From the NCBI GenBank assembly GCA_947449765.1, contig CANFSP010000006.1, positions 62,001 through 126,000 on the forward strand: 64,000 nt of DNA, given 5' to 3'. Each line of letters opens with the position of its first letter. Positions within the stretch are counted from its first letter, which is position 1. Position numbers and translations under genes: made by a program. This document shows positions 43,804-52,907 of the stretch, one piece after another. Source of the DNA: Actinomycetota bacterium (lineage in GTDB: Bacteria; Actinomycetota; Actinomycetes; Actinomycetales; Microbacteriaceae). Below the pieces are notes generated by a model. It did not search any database. It saw only the letters and a list, made by a program, of their open reading frames with translations, and was not told the origin of the DNA.

Positions 43804-44430
43804 CTACCACGGCAGTAATACCGCGCGCGGGAGCGTGTCAAACTCACGCATGGGTGAAATGTACGCGCCGTTGATGCGCACGCCGATGTGCAGACACCGA
43901 CAGTGTGGCCCCACACCCACCTGGCCGAGCTCCGAGCCTGCCACGACATGTGCGCCCGCTTCTAGCGAGGAGGTCATCGGTTCGAAACTGATGTGACGAC
44001 CGAAATTGTCACTGAGAGAAACAACGTCCCGATCGACAACCCGACCCACAAAAGTCACGGTGGCATCTGCCGGAGAAACGACAGTCACCCCAGGTAGTAC
44101 CGACACGTCAATTCCGCGATGTCCCGGGCCATATTCAGTGAGCGGCGCAATAAATCCGCGTTCCACGCGGACGGGTTGCACAGGCCAGACAAGTTGTGGG
44201 CGATGTGCTAGCCGCCCTGTGTCAGACGGTGCACCACCCTCATTGCCAGATCCTGTGATGGCGAAGGCTGGTGCGGGAGTGCAATCGAACAAGAACAAAC
44301 CACACATCACCCCCAGCGCAAGGAGCGCAACGGTCGCCATTACTGATGGAATCATCGGTGAAACAGCGGTGAGAAGCCCATTGATTAAGCGGCGAAGTCT
44401 CTCGTCCATGAGAGGACGATAAGTCGCCAC
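43804..44430 (-). CDS. M23-family (LytM-like) metallopeptidase, membrane-anchored
   Basis: 208 residues from GTG 44430 (ATG 44409 possible). A hydrophobic segment near residues 25-50 is a signal or anchor. The M23 core has GHRGIDVSVLPG, and the second motif reads HCRCLHIGVR, where one of the two canonical His of HxH is Cys, the usual state in the actinobacterial CLHWGLR-type group. Likely a cell-wall endopeptidase or an inactive regulator of one. It is convergent with xerC. Confidence 0.83.
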   Translation of the reverse strand: MATYRPLMDERLRRLINGLLTAVSPMIPSVMATVALLALGVMCGLFLFDCTPAPAFAITGSGNEGGAPSDTGRLAHRPQLVWPVQPVRVERGFIAPLTEYGPGHRGIDVSVLPGVTVVSPADATVTFVGRVVDRDVVSLSDNFGRHISFEPMTSSLEAGAHVVAGSELGQVGVGPHCRCLHIGVRINGAYISPMREFDTLPRAVLLPW

Positions 44431-44442
44431 TCTCGGTAAGCC

Positions 44443-46026
44443 TTATTCTGAGCCGTACTCCGTGTACAACCTGCGCTCGCGGTCGCGACGGGGAAAAAAG
44501 AACCAGACCAGCAGGATGCCGATGACTGACGCGATGACACCACCGAGGTAGGCCCAGTTCGCACCGGCGAGAAACGATTCCTTGGCCGCCTGAACAATCC
44601 CGTCCTGGTACTGCGGATACTGCTTGGCGAGGTCCACCGCGCTTCCAAAAGATTTGCTCAGCGACTGTCGAATTCCAGAGCTGATCTCGTTCTGAATGTT
44701 TGCCGGGGCGCCAGCGATGTGCGTCGATACGGCGCTCGCGTAGCCGGCTCCCAAAATTGCACCCATAACCGACTGCATGATGGCGCTGCCGAGATCACGC
44801 TGAAGGTCGCCTGTTCCCGAAGCCATACCTACTTGTGACACCGGAACAGAATCGGTGAGGGCGTGCGATGACGGCGTGCCGGCGAGACCAACTCCGACGC
44901 CGACAAGAGCATAGGCGATGCCGATGCTGAGGTAGGAGGAGTCGATGCCCCAGACAAACAGCATGACGAGAAACCCGAGAATACAGGCGACGAATCCGGC
45001 GAGCAGGGTTACTCGAGAACCCCAGCGCAAGACCATTTTGCTGGAGTACGGCGCGACGAGAACCATGAACACCGGGCACGGAAGAATTGCCAGTCCCGCG
45101 AGAAAAGTGGGGTAGAGCAGCACGTTTTGCATGTACTGCATGCCCACGTACATGTAGCCCATGAGAGACCCAAAAACAATGATTCCGGCAACCGTCGCTA
45201 CCCAGAATGTAGGGCGCCGGGCGAACTTCAGGTTGAAGAGGGGGTTCGCAGCCTTGTGTTGACGCCAGAAAAAAGCCACTCCGCCAATCAGGGCAAGTGA
45301 CGCCGAGACATACAGCACCGGCGATGCCGTGTCGAGTTCGGCAAAGTTAATTGCGATGACGACACCGCCAAAGAAGATAGCCGAGAGGATGCCTCCGGCG
45401 TGATCGACGGGCTCGGTGCCCTGGTTGACCTTACTCGGCACGGTTCGGATAACTAATGCAAGGGCCACGATTCCAAAGGGCACCGGGATGATGAATGCCC
45501 AGCCCCACGGGAGAACCATCAGCAACGCGCCGGCAAGCATGGGGGACAGGGCAGACATTCCGGCCCCAAGGGCCGACCATAGGGCGATGGCTCGGGTGCG
45601 TGGTGGTCCACTCCACAGTGCCGTGATGAGCGCGAGCGTCGTGGGATAGGCCATACCAGCAGCGATGCCTCCACACACTCGTGCAATCATCAACATCTCC
45701 ACCGAACCCGAGGCGGCGGCGAGAGCCGCAGTAGGCAGGCCCAAGGCGAGCCCCAGGATGAGCATTCCTTTTCGGCCATAGCGGTCACCGAGGGCGCCGA
45801 GGTACAGAACTGAAATTGAGAGACCAAGCTCGAAACCCACGGAAACAAGGTTGAGTCCGGCTTGCGACGCGTGAAGCTGGATTCCGATATCGGGGAGTGC
45901 CACGTTTGCGATCGTCAGGTTCATATTGGCGACCCCGGCGGCCAAGATCAGCGCTGCGAGCACCAGCCCGGAACGCGCCGGTTTGGTTCCCGATGGGGGC
46001 GATGTGACAGAGGGTGAGGAGCTCAT
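44443..46026 (-). CDS. MFS efflux pump, DHA2 (EmrB/QacA-like, 14 TM)
   Basis: 527 residues, about 14 hydrophobic segments, with LGALGDRYGRKGMLILG between TM2 and TM3 and the long extracellular loop near the C-terminus. A charged cytoplasmic end (FPRRDRERRLYTEYGSE) follows. It probably exports lipophilic drugs or cations. It diverges from rpsB and has no clear link to the catabolic genes. The M23 gene follows 12 bases downstream. Confidence 0.9.
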   Translation of the reverse strand: MSSSPSVTSPPSGTKPARSGLVLAALILAAGVANMNLTIANVALPDIGIQLHASQAGLNLVSVGFELGLSISVLYLGALGDRYGRKGMLILGLALGLPTAALAAASGSVEMLMIARVCGGIAAGMAYPTTLALITALWSGPPRTRAIALWSALGAGMSALSPMLAGALLMVLPWGWAFIIPVPFGIVALALVIRTVPSKVNQGTEPVDHAGGILSAIFFGGVVIAINFAELDTASPVLYVSASLALIGGVAFFWRQHKAANPLFNLKFARRPTFWVATVAGIIVFGSLMGYMYVGMQYMQNVLLYPTFLAGLAILPCPVFMVLVAPYSSKMVLRWGSRVTLLAGFVACILGFLVMLFVWGIDSSYLSIGIAYALVGVGVGLAGTPSSHALTDSVPVSQVGMASGTGDLQRDLGSAIMQSVMGAILGAGYASAVSTHIAGAPANIQNEISSGIRQSLSKSFGSAVDLAKQYPQYQDGIVQAAKESFLAGANWAYLGGVIASVIGILLVWFFFPRRDRERRLYTEYGSE

Positions 46027-46035
46027 GAGTCGATT

Positions 46036-46063
46036 CTGTCACTCGCAACGAAGCTGTTAGACT
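46036..46063 (+). promoter_or_regulatory. Probable rpsB promoter
   Basis: CTGTCA (46036-46041) and TAGACT (46058-46063) are 16 bases apart in the divergent gap. The gap between the MFS start and the rpsB start is 222 bases. Confidence 0.4.
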
Positions 46064-46095
46064 CGTCAGGCATCCTTTTTTGAGGATGACTTCGC

Positions 46096-46159
46096 GTGTC
46101 CACTCACGTGAATCGCCCATCGGTCGGTGACTTGTTGCCGCGGGTGTGAAACAGGACAC
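46096..46159 (+). promoter_or_regulatory. Possible structured S2 mRNA leader
   Basis: GTGTCC (46096-46101) pairs with GGACAC (46154-46159) around ~52 bases, and a CATCCT/AGGATG stem around a T-run lies just upstream. A ~180-base leader is long for this organism. This could be ribosomal-protein autoregulation; it is inference only. Confidence 0.3.
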
Positions 46160-46248
46160 TAGGGCGTTCGTCAACCTGACGCACGCGACTCAACCGCAAA
46201 TGGTTCGCTCGATCACGTGTCGACGCGTGCCAAGAACAGGAGATGGCC

Positions 46249-47124
46249 ATGGCCGTCGTTACCATCCGCCAGCTGCTCGACAGCGGCGTTCACTTTGGTC
46301 ACCAGACCCGTCGTTGGAACCCGAAAGTAAAGCGTTTTGTGCTTGCTGAGCGGTCGGGCATCCACATCATCGATCTTCAGCAGTCGCTGTCGTACATCGA
46401 CAAGGCGTACGAGTTCGTGCGCGACACCGTGGCACACGGAGGCACCATCCTCTTCGTGGGTACCAAGAAGCAGGCACAAGAAGCAATCGCCAACGAGGCA
46501 ACGCGCGTAGGTCAGCCCTATGTGGCAGAGCGCTGGCTCGGTGGTCTGCTCACCAACTTCGCCACCATTGGTGGACGTCTTCAGACCATGAAAGAGCTCG
46601 AGCAGCTCGACTTTGATGACCCGGCCAAGTCGGGTTTCACCAAGAAAGAACTTCTCCTCAAGAAGCGTGAACTCGACAAGCTCCACAAGAGCTTGGGCGG
46701 TATCCGCAACCTGACCAAGACCCCGAGCGCGATCTGGGTCGTGGACAGCAAGAAGGAGCACCTCGCAATTGACGAGGCCAAGAAACTGGGTATTCCCGTG
46801 GTCGGCATCCTTGACACCAACTGTGACCCGGATGAGCTCGCCTACCCGATTCCGGGCAACGACGATGCAATTCGTTCGGTTGGTCTGCTTACTCGCATCA
46901 TCGCTGACGCTGTTGCTGAGGGATTGATTGCCCGCCATCAGAAGCCTGAGACAGAAGACGCTTCGCCAATGGCCGAGTGGGAGCGCGAGCTTCTCGAAGC
47001 TGGGCAGGCCGAAGCTGCAGCCAAGGCTGCTGCCGTCGAGGATGTCGCCGTCGAGGCTGCAGTCGTCGAGGAAGCTGCTGTCGAGGTCGCAGATTCCGCT
47101 GCTCCTGAAGCCGCCGCCGAATAA
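46249..47124 (+). CDS. rpsB: 30S ribosomal protein uS2
   Basis: 291 residues from ATG 46249, six bases after AGGAG; ATG 46243 abuts the ribosome site. Normal uS2 core ([24 protein letters not shown]...[30 protein letters not shown]). A C-terminal Ala/Glu/Val-rich tail covers the last ~50 residues, similar in style to the bS16 tail. Operon with tsf, 36 bases on. Confidence 0.97.
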   Translation: MAVVTIRQLLDSGVHFGHQTRRWNPKVKRFVLAERSGIHIIDLQQSLSYIDKAYEFVRDTVAHGGTILFVGTKKQAQEAIANEATRVGQPYVAERWLGGLLTNFATIGGRLQTMKELEQLDFDDPAKSGFTKKELLLKKRELDKLHKSLGGIRNLTKTPSAIWVVDSKKEHLAIDEAKKLGIPVVGILDTNCDPDELAYPIPGNDDAIRSVGLLTRIIADAVAEGLIARHQKPETEDASPMAEWERELLEAGQAEAAAKAAAVEDVAVEAAVVEEAAVEVADSAAPEAAAE

Positions 47125-47160
47125 TCCACAACTTTCCAATAATCAAGGAGATACAGACCA

Positions 47161-47988
47161 ATGGCTAACTTCAGCCTGGAAGACGTCAAAACCCTGCGTG
47201 AGCGCCTCGGCACCGGCATGGTTGACACCAAAAACGCCCTTGTCGAAGCCGAGGGCGATATGGACAAGGCAATCGAGATCCTGCGTCTCAAAGGGGCCAA
47301 GGGAAACGCAAAGCGCGCCGACCGTTCCACCGCCGAAGGCCTCATCGCGGCAACGCAGAGCGGGTCAACCGCGACCATGATTGAGCTTGCCTGCGAGACC
47401 GACTTTGTTGCCAAGGGTGAAAAGTTCATTGCTCTAGCGGACAAGGTTCTGGCCGCAATCGTGGCTGCGGGTGCAACGACCCTGGACGCGGCCAATGCTG
47501 CCTCTGTCGACGGAAAGACCGTTTCCGAAGTTATCGCTGATGAGGCGGCAATCATCGGGGAGAAGATTGAGGTTCGTCGAATCGCTGTCATCGAGGCAGA
47601 CAACTTCGCAATCTATCTGCACCAGACCAGCCAAGACCTTCCTCCGCAGGTTGGTGTTGTCGTTGGGTACAGCGGCACCGACGCGGATACCGCTCGCAGC
47701 ATCGCGCAGCACATTTCGTTCGCGGACCCGCAGTACCTGTCGCGTGAGGATGTCCCCGCCGCCGAGGTGGAGAAAGAGCGTCAAATCGTGACGGAAATTA
47801 GCCGCAACGAAGGAAAGCCAGAGGCTCAGCTCGAAAAGATCGTCGACGGTCGCTTGGGCGCATACTTCAAGCAGGTCGCCCTCTTTGAGCAGGAGTACGC
47901 CCGTGACAACAAGTTCACGGTTGGCAAAGTCATCTCTGATGCAGGGCTGACCGTTGTTGGCTTCGCTCGCTTCAAGGTTGGCGCTTAA
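47161..47988 (+). CDS. tsf: Elongation factor Ts
   Basis: 275 residues. The N-terminal UBA-like domain contains VKTLRERLGTGMVDTKNALVEAEGDMDKAIEILRLKGA; the core has ELACETDFVAKGEKF. It exchanges GDP on EF-Tu. AAGGAG precedes ATG 47161, and a long wobble-paired hairpin follows the stop. Confidence 0.97.
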   Translation: MANFSLEDVKTLRERLGTGMVDTKNALVEAEGDMDKAIEILRLKGAKGNAKRADRSTAEGLIAATQSGSTATMIELACETDFVAKGEKFIALADKVLAAIVAAGATTLDAANAASVDGKTVSEVIADEAAIIGEKIEVRRIAVIEADNFAIYLHQTSQDLPPQVGVVVGYSGTDADTARSIAQHISFADPQYLSREDVPAAEVEKERQIVTEISRNEGKPEAQLEKIVDGRLGAYFKQVALFEQEYARDNKFTVGKVISDAGLTVVGFARFKVGA

Positions 47989-48006
47989 CCTCTCGAGAGT
48001 GTCTCA

Positions 48007-48050
48007 GTGGGGCTCGTTGCATCGCCTGATGTAACGGGCCTCACTTCTTT
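48007..48050 (+). terminator. Intrinsic terminator after tsf
   Basis: A 17-bp stem with three G-U pairs (arms starting GTGGGGCTCG and ending GGGCCTCAC), loop GCCT, then TTCTTT. The T-run is weak, so termination may be partial. Confidence 0.7.
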
Positions 48051-48148
48051 GTGTCGGGACACCATGTGTCGGGCATCCTCGCGATAGGTTTAATACGCTG
48101 AGGAGAGCGATGGATCCTCACCAGCGCGCAATCGCGAGAGAAGAGTGT

Positions 48149-48862
48149 ATGAATCCGAAAACCCGACGCCGTGTTCTTCTCAAACTCTCCGGCGAAGCCT
48201 TTGGTGGCGGGACTCTTGGCGTCAATCCGGATGTCGTCTCGGCAATCGCTCGTGAAATCGCCGAGGCGTCAAAAACCGTTGAGATTGCGGTCGTTGTCGG
48301 TGGCGGCAACTTTTTTCGAGGGGCAGAGCTCTCGAAGAGCGGAATGGATCGGGCGCGCGCAGACTACATGGGCATGCTCGGTACGGTGATGAATGCCCTC
48401 GCCCTTCAGGACTTTCTCGAGCAGGCTGGCGCGCAGCCACGGGTTCAATCGGCAATTGCCATGAGTCAGGTCGCTGAACCCTATTTGCCGCTTCGTGCCA
48501 TCCGCCACCTCGAAAAGGGTCGTGTGGTGATTTTTGGTGCTGGAGCCGGTCTGCCATTCTTCTCGACGGATACCGTATCTGCTCAGCGGGCACTCGAAAT
48601 TCACTGTGACGAGGTGCTCGTTGCCAAGAATGGTGTCGATGGCGTTTACACGGCTGACCCCAAGACTGACCATTCGGCAGCCAAGCTGGAACGTGTCACT
48701 TTTCGCGAGGCACTCGACCAAGGGCTCAAAGTCGTCGACTCCACAGCGTTCAGCTTGTGTATGGACAATCGCATGCCCATGCGCGTTTTCGGAATGGAAC
48801 CCGCGGGAAACATCACCAAGGCGATTATCGGGGAGCCGATTGGCACCCTCGTCACCAATTAG
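48149..48862 (+). CDS. pyrH: UMP kinase
   Basis: 237 residues from ATG 48149. An in-frame ATG at 48110 has a better ribosome site (GAGGAG) but adds 13 residues not typical of the family; either is possible. Amino-acid-kinase fold: [61 protein letters not shown]. It phosphorylates UMP to UDP. Confidence 0.95.
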   Translation: MNPKTRRRVLLKLSGEAFGGGTLGVNPDVVSAIAREIAEASKTVEIAVVVGGGNFFRGAELSKSGMDRARADYMGMLGTVMNALALQDFLEQAGAQPRVQSAIAMSQVAEPYLPLRAIRHLEKGRVVIFGAGAGLPFFSTDTVSAQRALEIHCDEVLVAKNGVDGVYTADPKTDHSAAKLERVTFREALDQGLKVVDSTAFSLCMDNRMPMRVFGMEPAGNITKAIIGEPIGTLVTN

Positions 48863-48898
48863 ACTTCATCCAACCCGCCATACTTACAGGAGACACCC

Positions 48899-49453
48899 GT
48901 GATTGCCGACGTTTTATCTGAAGCTGCCGACCGAATGGACAAGGCAGTCGAGGCGGCCAAAGAAGACTTCTCATCGGTGAGAACGGGTCGAGCAAATCCC
49001 GCGCTCTTCCAAAAAATCATGGTGAGCTACTACGGAACCCCGACGCCGTTATCCCAGCTCGCCTCCCTCAACGTTCCGGAGGCGCGAACCGTCATGGTTG
49101 CTCCGTTTGATAAGAGCGCGCTTCGTGATATCGAACAAGCAATTCGTGACATGCCGAACCTCGGTGCCAATCCCACGAACGACGGAAACACGATTCGCGT
49201 GACGCTGCCGGAACTCACCGAAGATCGCCGAAAAGAGTACGTCAAGATCGTTCGTGCCAAAGGCGAAGATGCCAAGGTCTCGCTTCGCAACATTCGTCGT
49301 AAGGCCAAGGACGACATCGACGCGCTCAAAGGTGAAGTTGGCGATGACGATCGTGCCCGAGGCGAGAAAGAACTTGAGGCGCTCACGAAGGCTCACGTCG
49401 ACCAGATAGACGATGCGCTAAAACGCAAAGAAGCAGAACTGCTCGAAGTTTAA
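48899..49453 (+). CDS. frr: Ribosome recycling factor
   Basis: 184 residues from GTG 48899 after ACAGGAG. Family motifs [47 protein letters not shown], then [16 protein letters not shown] and [14 protein letters not shown]. It splits post-termination ribosomes with EF-G. Confidence 0.97.
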   Translation: MIADVLSEAADRMDKAVEAAKEDFSSVRTGRANPALFQKIMVSYYGTPTPLSQLASLNVPEARTVMVAPFDKSALRDIEQAIRDMPNLGANPTNDGNTIRVTLPELTEDRRKEYVKIVRAKGEDAKVSLRNIRRKAKDDIDALKGEVGDDDRARGEKELEALTKAHVDQIDDALKRKEAELLEV

Positions 49454-49462
49454 GTGTGAACA

Positions 49463-50554
49463 ATGTCGCCCGAGCAATCTGGTTCCGAGTCTCGCGACGT
49501 GGAACCCAGCAATCCTGAATCACTTACTCCCGAGTCACACAATCCCTCGACCGGTCAAATTCGAGCCCAGTATGAGTCCGCTCGTGCCGAATTCGAAAAG
49601 AATGTAGAGCACGCGCGCGCTCAATTCGAAAAAACGGCGGAACAGGCGCGGGTTCAGATTGAGAAAAACGTCGAACAGGCGCGAGCTCAATTTGAAGAAG
49701 TTCAGGTGCTCATTCAAAAGAGAACCGGGCGAAATCTGATTGGCGCTATCGCCGTGGGAATTCTTCTCGGTGGTTCACTGCTCGCAAGCCTGCTGATTGA
49801 TAAGCAGCTGTTCATCTTCTTCGCGATTTTTCTCTTGGGTATCGCATCATTTGAGCTTGCGACGGCGATGCGTCACCGCCGGTGGTACGTGCCGCGTTAC
49901 CTCTCGACTGCAGTGACCGTGGGAGTTGTCCCCGTGGCTTTCTACTGGGGGATGGTCTATGCCGTAGTAGCCATCCTCGCTGGACTCGCCATTATTTTTG
50001 TGTGGATGCTCGTCCGCCTGAGTTGGTGGAAAGGGGTCGAGGGAGCAACCGTAGCGTCTTCGTTTGCTGCGTCCGCATTTACGCAAGGGTATGTCACGTT
50101 TTTCGGTGCGTTCACCGTGGCTCTGGTCGCACAGCCCAATGGGCAGTGGTGGACAATCGCCTTTTTGATCGTTGTGGTGTCAGTCGATATCGGCGCCTAT
50201 TCCAGCGGGTTGATGTTTGGAAAGCATTTGCTTGCCCCACGGATTAGCCCCAAGAAAACATGGGAAGGTTTCGCAGGCGCGGGCATCGTCGCCAGCATTG
50301 CGGGCGTGCTCGTCACCTGGTTGATGCTTCACGAGGTGTGGTGGACCGGAATTGTGCTCGGTTTGCTTCTCCTCGTTGTGGCGACCTGGGGTGATCTCGG
50401 TGAGTCGTATCTCAAGCGAGTAATTGGGATCAAGGACATGAGTAACTGGCTCGCCGGACACGGTGGGTTCCTCGACCGAATAGATTCCATCTTGCCGTCA
50501 GGAGTCGTGGTCTACATCGTGTACTTCATCGTCCAACTGCTGAAACAAGGATGA
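49463..50554 (+). CDS. cdsA: Phosphatidate cytidylyltransferase with hendecad N-terminal extension
   Basis: 363 residues. Residues 1-39 are Ser/Glu/Pro-rich. Residues 40-82 hold four 11-residue repeats (ARAEFEKNVEH, ARAQFEKTAEQ, ARVQIEKNVEQ, then ARAQFEEVQV), a pattern expected for an extended amphipathic helix. About eight membrane segments follow and the CDP-DAG synthase signature ISPKKTWEGFAG, then GDLGESYLKRVIGIKDMSNWLAGHGGFLDRIDSI. It makes CDP-diacylglycerol for phospholipids. The repeat extension is unusual. Confidence 0.93.
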   Translation: MSPEQSGSESRDVEPSNPESLTPESHNPSTGQIRAQYESARAEFEKNVEHARAQFEKTAEQARVQIEKNVEQARAQFEEVQVLIQKRTGRNLIGAIAVGILLGGSLLASLLIDKQLFIFFAIFLLGIASFELATAMRHRRWYVPRYLSTAVTVGVVPVAFYWGMVYAVVAILAGLAIIFVWMLVRLSWWKGVEGATVASSFAASAFTQGYVTFFGAFTVALVAQPNGQWWTIAFLIVVVSVDIGAYSSGLMFGKHLLAPRISPKKTWEGFAGAGIVASIAGVLVTWLMLHEVWWTGIVLGLLLLVVATWGDLGESYLKRVIGIKDMSNWLAGHGGFLDRIDSILPSGVVVYIVYFIVQLLKQG

Positions 50555-50557
50555 CTT

Positions 50558-51136
50558 TTGTTTGCCAAGATAGAGAACGTGAATCCGACTTTCCCCAAGG
50601 CCAAGCGTGGGGCTCTCGCCTACGATCGTGCCCAAGTTGACACATTCGTTGAGACCGCCCGGTACGCCTACGACAATTACGATCACCTGCACCCTGCCAT
50701 GACGGCGGCAGATGTTCGCCGAGTTGCTTTTGACATCGTGAAAAAGGGATATGCGGCGTCGGCGGTCGATGAGGGGCTTGAGCGTCTCGAGAACGCCTTC
50801 GCTGAAATGGAGCGCGAGTACTTGGTTATCACGTTCGGTTGGGAAGAACTCTCGCAGCAATCGCGAGCGCGCATCGATGCGGTGAGCGCACAGTTGTCCG
50901 GTCTCCCGAAGTCGCGATTCGCGCGAGTTCCCAAAACAGCCATTGGGTATCGCGTCAGTGATGTAGATACCTTCATCAATGACGTTCTCGCGGGTCTCAA
51001 CGGGGAGAGCACTCTTCGTGCCTCCTGGGTGAGGCGGGCCATTTTCCGACCCCAAAAGGGCGGTTACAACGAGACTGACGTTGACTTGGTACTGGACGAT
51101 CTCATTGCGGCGCTCGTTGCATCGGGTGCCGCCTAG
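50558..51136 (+). CDS. DivIVA-domain protein
   Basis: 192 residues from TTG 50558, with AAGG seven bases upstream. Two to three copies of the short DivIVA motif can be seen: KRGALAYDRAQVDTFVETA, TAIGYRVSDVDTFINDVL and KGGYNETDVDLVLDDL. The protein lacks the long coiled coil of true DivIVA/Wag31. It matches the actinobacterial DivIVA-repeat group commonly found after cdsA. A role at membranes or the division site is inferred. Confidence 0.8.
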   Translation: MFAKIENVNPTFPKAKRGALAYDRAQVDTFVETARYAYDNYDHLHPAMTAADVRRVAFDIVKKGYAASAVDEGLERLENAFAEMEREYLVITFGWEELSQQSRARIDAVSAQLSGLPKSRFARVPKTAIGYRVSDVDTFINDVLAGLNGESTLRASWVRRAIFRPQKGGYNETDVDLVLDDLIAALVASGAA

Positions 51137-51208
51137 AGGATGAGAACCGCGACGACGTAAAGTCTCAACTATGAATTGAGACTTTATGTCGGCTAAACTA
51201 CTCACGCT

Positions 51209-51880
51209 ATGGGTCGACACGTTGCTACGCAGGAATCCGGGGGCTTTCGTCGTCGCCGGCGCGTGGGGTCGCACTACCTCCGAGACGTGCGCACTGAGTC
51301 GTCGCCCGCGCTGGTCGGCCCTAAAAAGCTTCATTTTGTGCCAAGCACGAGGTTCATGTACGCCAGTGTTTTCGCTGTGGTGGCAGGCATAGTCATGGTT
51401 TACGCCGTCGATCCATCCTCAGGAGCCGCAGCGTCCCCGTCGTATTCGATTATCGAAGCATCGCGGATGTGGGAGCGTCGCCAGCAACTCGTCGCGTCCG
51501 CCGGTACTGACGCGTCGAACAGTCGTGACGGCCTCGAAGTCATTGCAAAGCTCGTCCCGTCTGCAGGCGTTCCTGACCCTGGTTCCGTGCAAGCCATCGG
51601 CTATGTCATGGTCGCGCAGCGCGGATGGAATGGTGCAGAGTTTGACTGCCTAGTGAGTCTCTGGACGCGCGAATCTCACTGGAACCCGTACGCAGAGAAC
51701 CCGTCGAGCGGTGCCTACGGCATTCCGCAAGCGCTACCCGGCGACAAGATGGCCTCTGTCGCCGATGACTGGAGAACGAATCCGTCGACGCAGATCACGT
51801 GGGGTCTGAACTACATCGCCAACCGATATGGCAGCCCCTGCAATGCCTGGGCTCACTCCGAAGAAACGAACTGGTACTAG
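51209..51880 (+). CDS. Lytic-transglycosylase-like (SLT) secreted protein
   Basis: 223 residues. A basic N-terminus, one hydrophobic segment (about residues 50-68, FMYASVFAVVAGIVMVYAV), then an extracellular region and a C-terminal SLT/lysozyme-like module with probable catalytic Glu in LWTRESHWNPYAENPSSGAYGIPQALPG and the closing NWY. Such proteins cut peptidoglycan during growth. It is preceded by a 72-base gap. Confidence 0.83.
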   Translation: MGRHVATQESGGFRRRRRVGSHYLRDVRTESSPALVGPKKLHFVPSTRFMYASVFAVVAGIVMVYAVDPSSGAAASPSYSIIEASRMWERRQQLVASAGTDASNSRDGLEVIAKLVPSAGVPDPGSVQAIGYVMVAQRGWNGAEFDCLVSLWTRESHWNPYAENPSSGAYGIPQALPGDKMASVADDWRTNPSTQITWGLNYIANRYGSPCNAWAHSEETNWY

Positions 51881-51882
51881 AA

Positions 51883-52176
51883 ATGGCGCGACGGCGTTCA
51901 TCAAAGCGTGATCAGCCCTACGAGCCCCTTGACGTTGACAAATTTACAATGGGGATGAGGCGAACCGAGACACGGCGAGATGGCACCTACACTGTCCAGC
52001 CGATCAGCGCGGTAAACGCCGTCAAGACGTATACCTGTCCTGGATGCCAAGGGCAGATTGACCTTGGCGTCTCACATGTTGCGGTGTGGCGAACTGACGG
52101 AATTTTGGGGGATGACGCAGATATTGAAGCCCGCCGGCACTGGCACTCGCACTGTTGGAAAATTGGATCACTCTGA
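51883..52176 (+). CDS. Small zinc-ribbon-like protein
   Basis: 97 residues from ATG 51883, two bases after the SLT gene. CPGCQ and a later HWHSHCW suggest a CxxC...HxC metal site. Widespread in actinobacteria, sometimes labelled ATP/GTP-binding protein, but no nucleotide motif is visible here. The stop codon overlaps the start of the next gene (TGATG). Confidence 0.75.
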   Translation: MARRRSSKRDQPYEPLDVDKFTMGMRRTETRRDGTYTVQPISAVNAVKTYTCPGCQGQIDLGVSHVAVWRTDGILGDDADIEARRHWHSHCWKIGSL

Positions 52177-52907
52177 TGAGCGAAGAAATTAAGGGAAGCA
52201 TCGCCCTGCCGGCGCTGCGCACAGATATCACACTGCACACGCGCGACGGGCTAACCCTTGTCGGTGAACTTGCACTTCCTCCGGAGCGTGAACCGGTTGC
52301 AACCCTCGTGACCCTGCACCCGCTGCCGACGGCCGGGGGTTTTATGGACTCTCACATTCTTCGCAAAGCTTCAGCCCGGTTGCCTCAGTTGGCAGACCTG
52401 GCCGTGGTGCGATTCAATACCCGGGGCACTTCGTCCCCTCGCGGACAAAGCCAGGGAACATTCGACGGGGGAGTTGGTGAGCAAGCAGACGTCGCCGCAG
52501 CCATGGATTTTGTGCGTGAGCGGGGCTTGCCTCATCCGTGGTTGGTCGGCTGGTCATTCGGAACTGAGCTCGCGCTCAAATACGGGCGTCTTCACGAAAT
52601 CGACGGTGCAATTCTGCTTTCTCCACCGTTACATCGGGCGACTGCAGACGAGGTTGCCGCGTGGAAAGATGACTCTCGTCGTCTCATTGCGCTCATCCCT
52701 GAGTTTGACGATTATCTCCGCCCGAAAGAAGCCGCCACGCGGTTCTCCTCGGTCCCTTCGATCGAGCTCATCAACGTGGAGGGTGGCAAGCATCTCTGGG
52801 TGGGGGAGTTACAAACCCGTCGGGTTCTTACCGAAATTGTTCGAGCGGTCAATCCCCGCGCACTGCCACTGCCGACCGAGTGGGATGGTCCACTCGGCGC
52901 ACCCTAG
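52176..52907 (+). CDS. Alpha/beta hydrolase
   Basis: 243 residues from ATG 52176. Nucleophile Ser127 in VGWSFGTEL, acid around IPEFDDY and His in GGKHLWVGE. Opening segment TLHPLPTAGGFMDSH and RFNTRGTSSPRG match small esterase-like proteins linked to division genes in actinobacteria. Substrate unknown. Its stop overlaps the convergent transporter's stop by four bases (CTAG). Confidence 0.85.
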   Translation: MSEEIKGSIALPALRTDITLHTRDGLTLVGELALPPEREPVATLVTLHPLPTAGGFMDSHILRKASARLPQLADLAVVRFNTRGTSSPRGQSQGTFDGGVGEQADVAAAMDFVRERGLPHPWLVGWSFGTELALKYGRLHEIDGAILLSPPLHRATADEVAAWKDDSRRLIALIPEFDDYLRPKEAATRFSSVPSIELINVEGGKHLWVGELQTRRVLTEIVRAVNPRALPLPTEWDGPLGAP

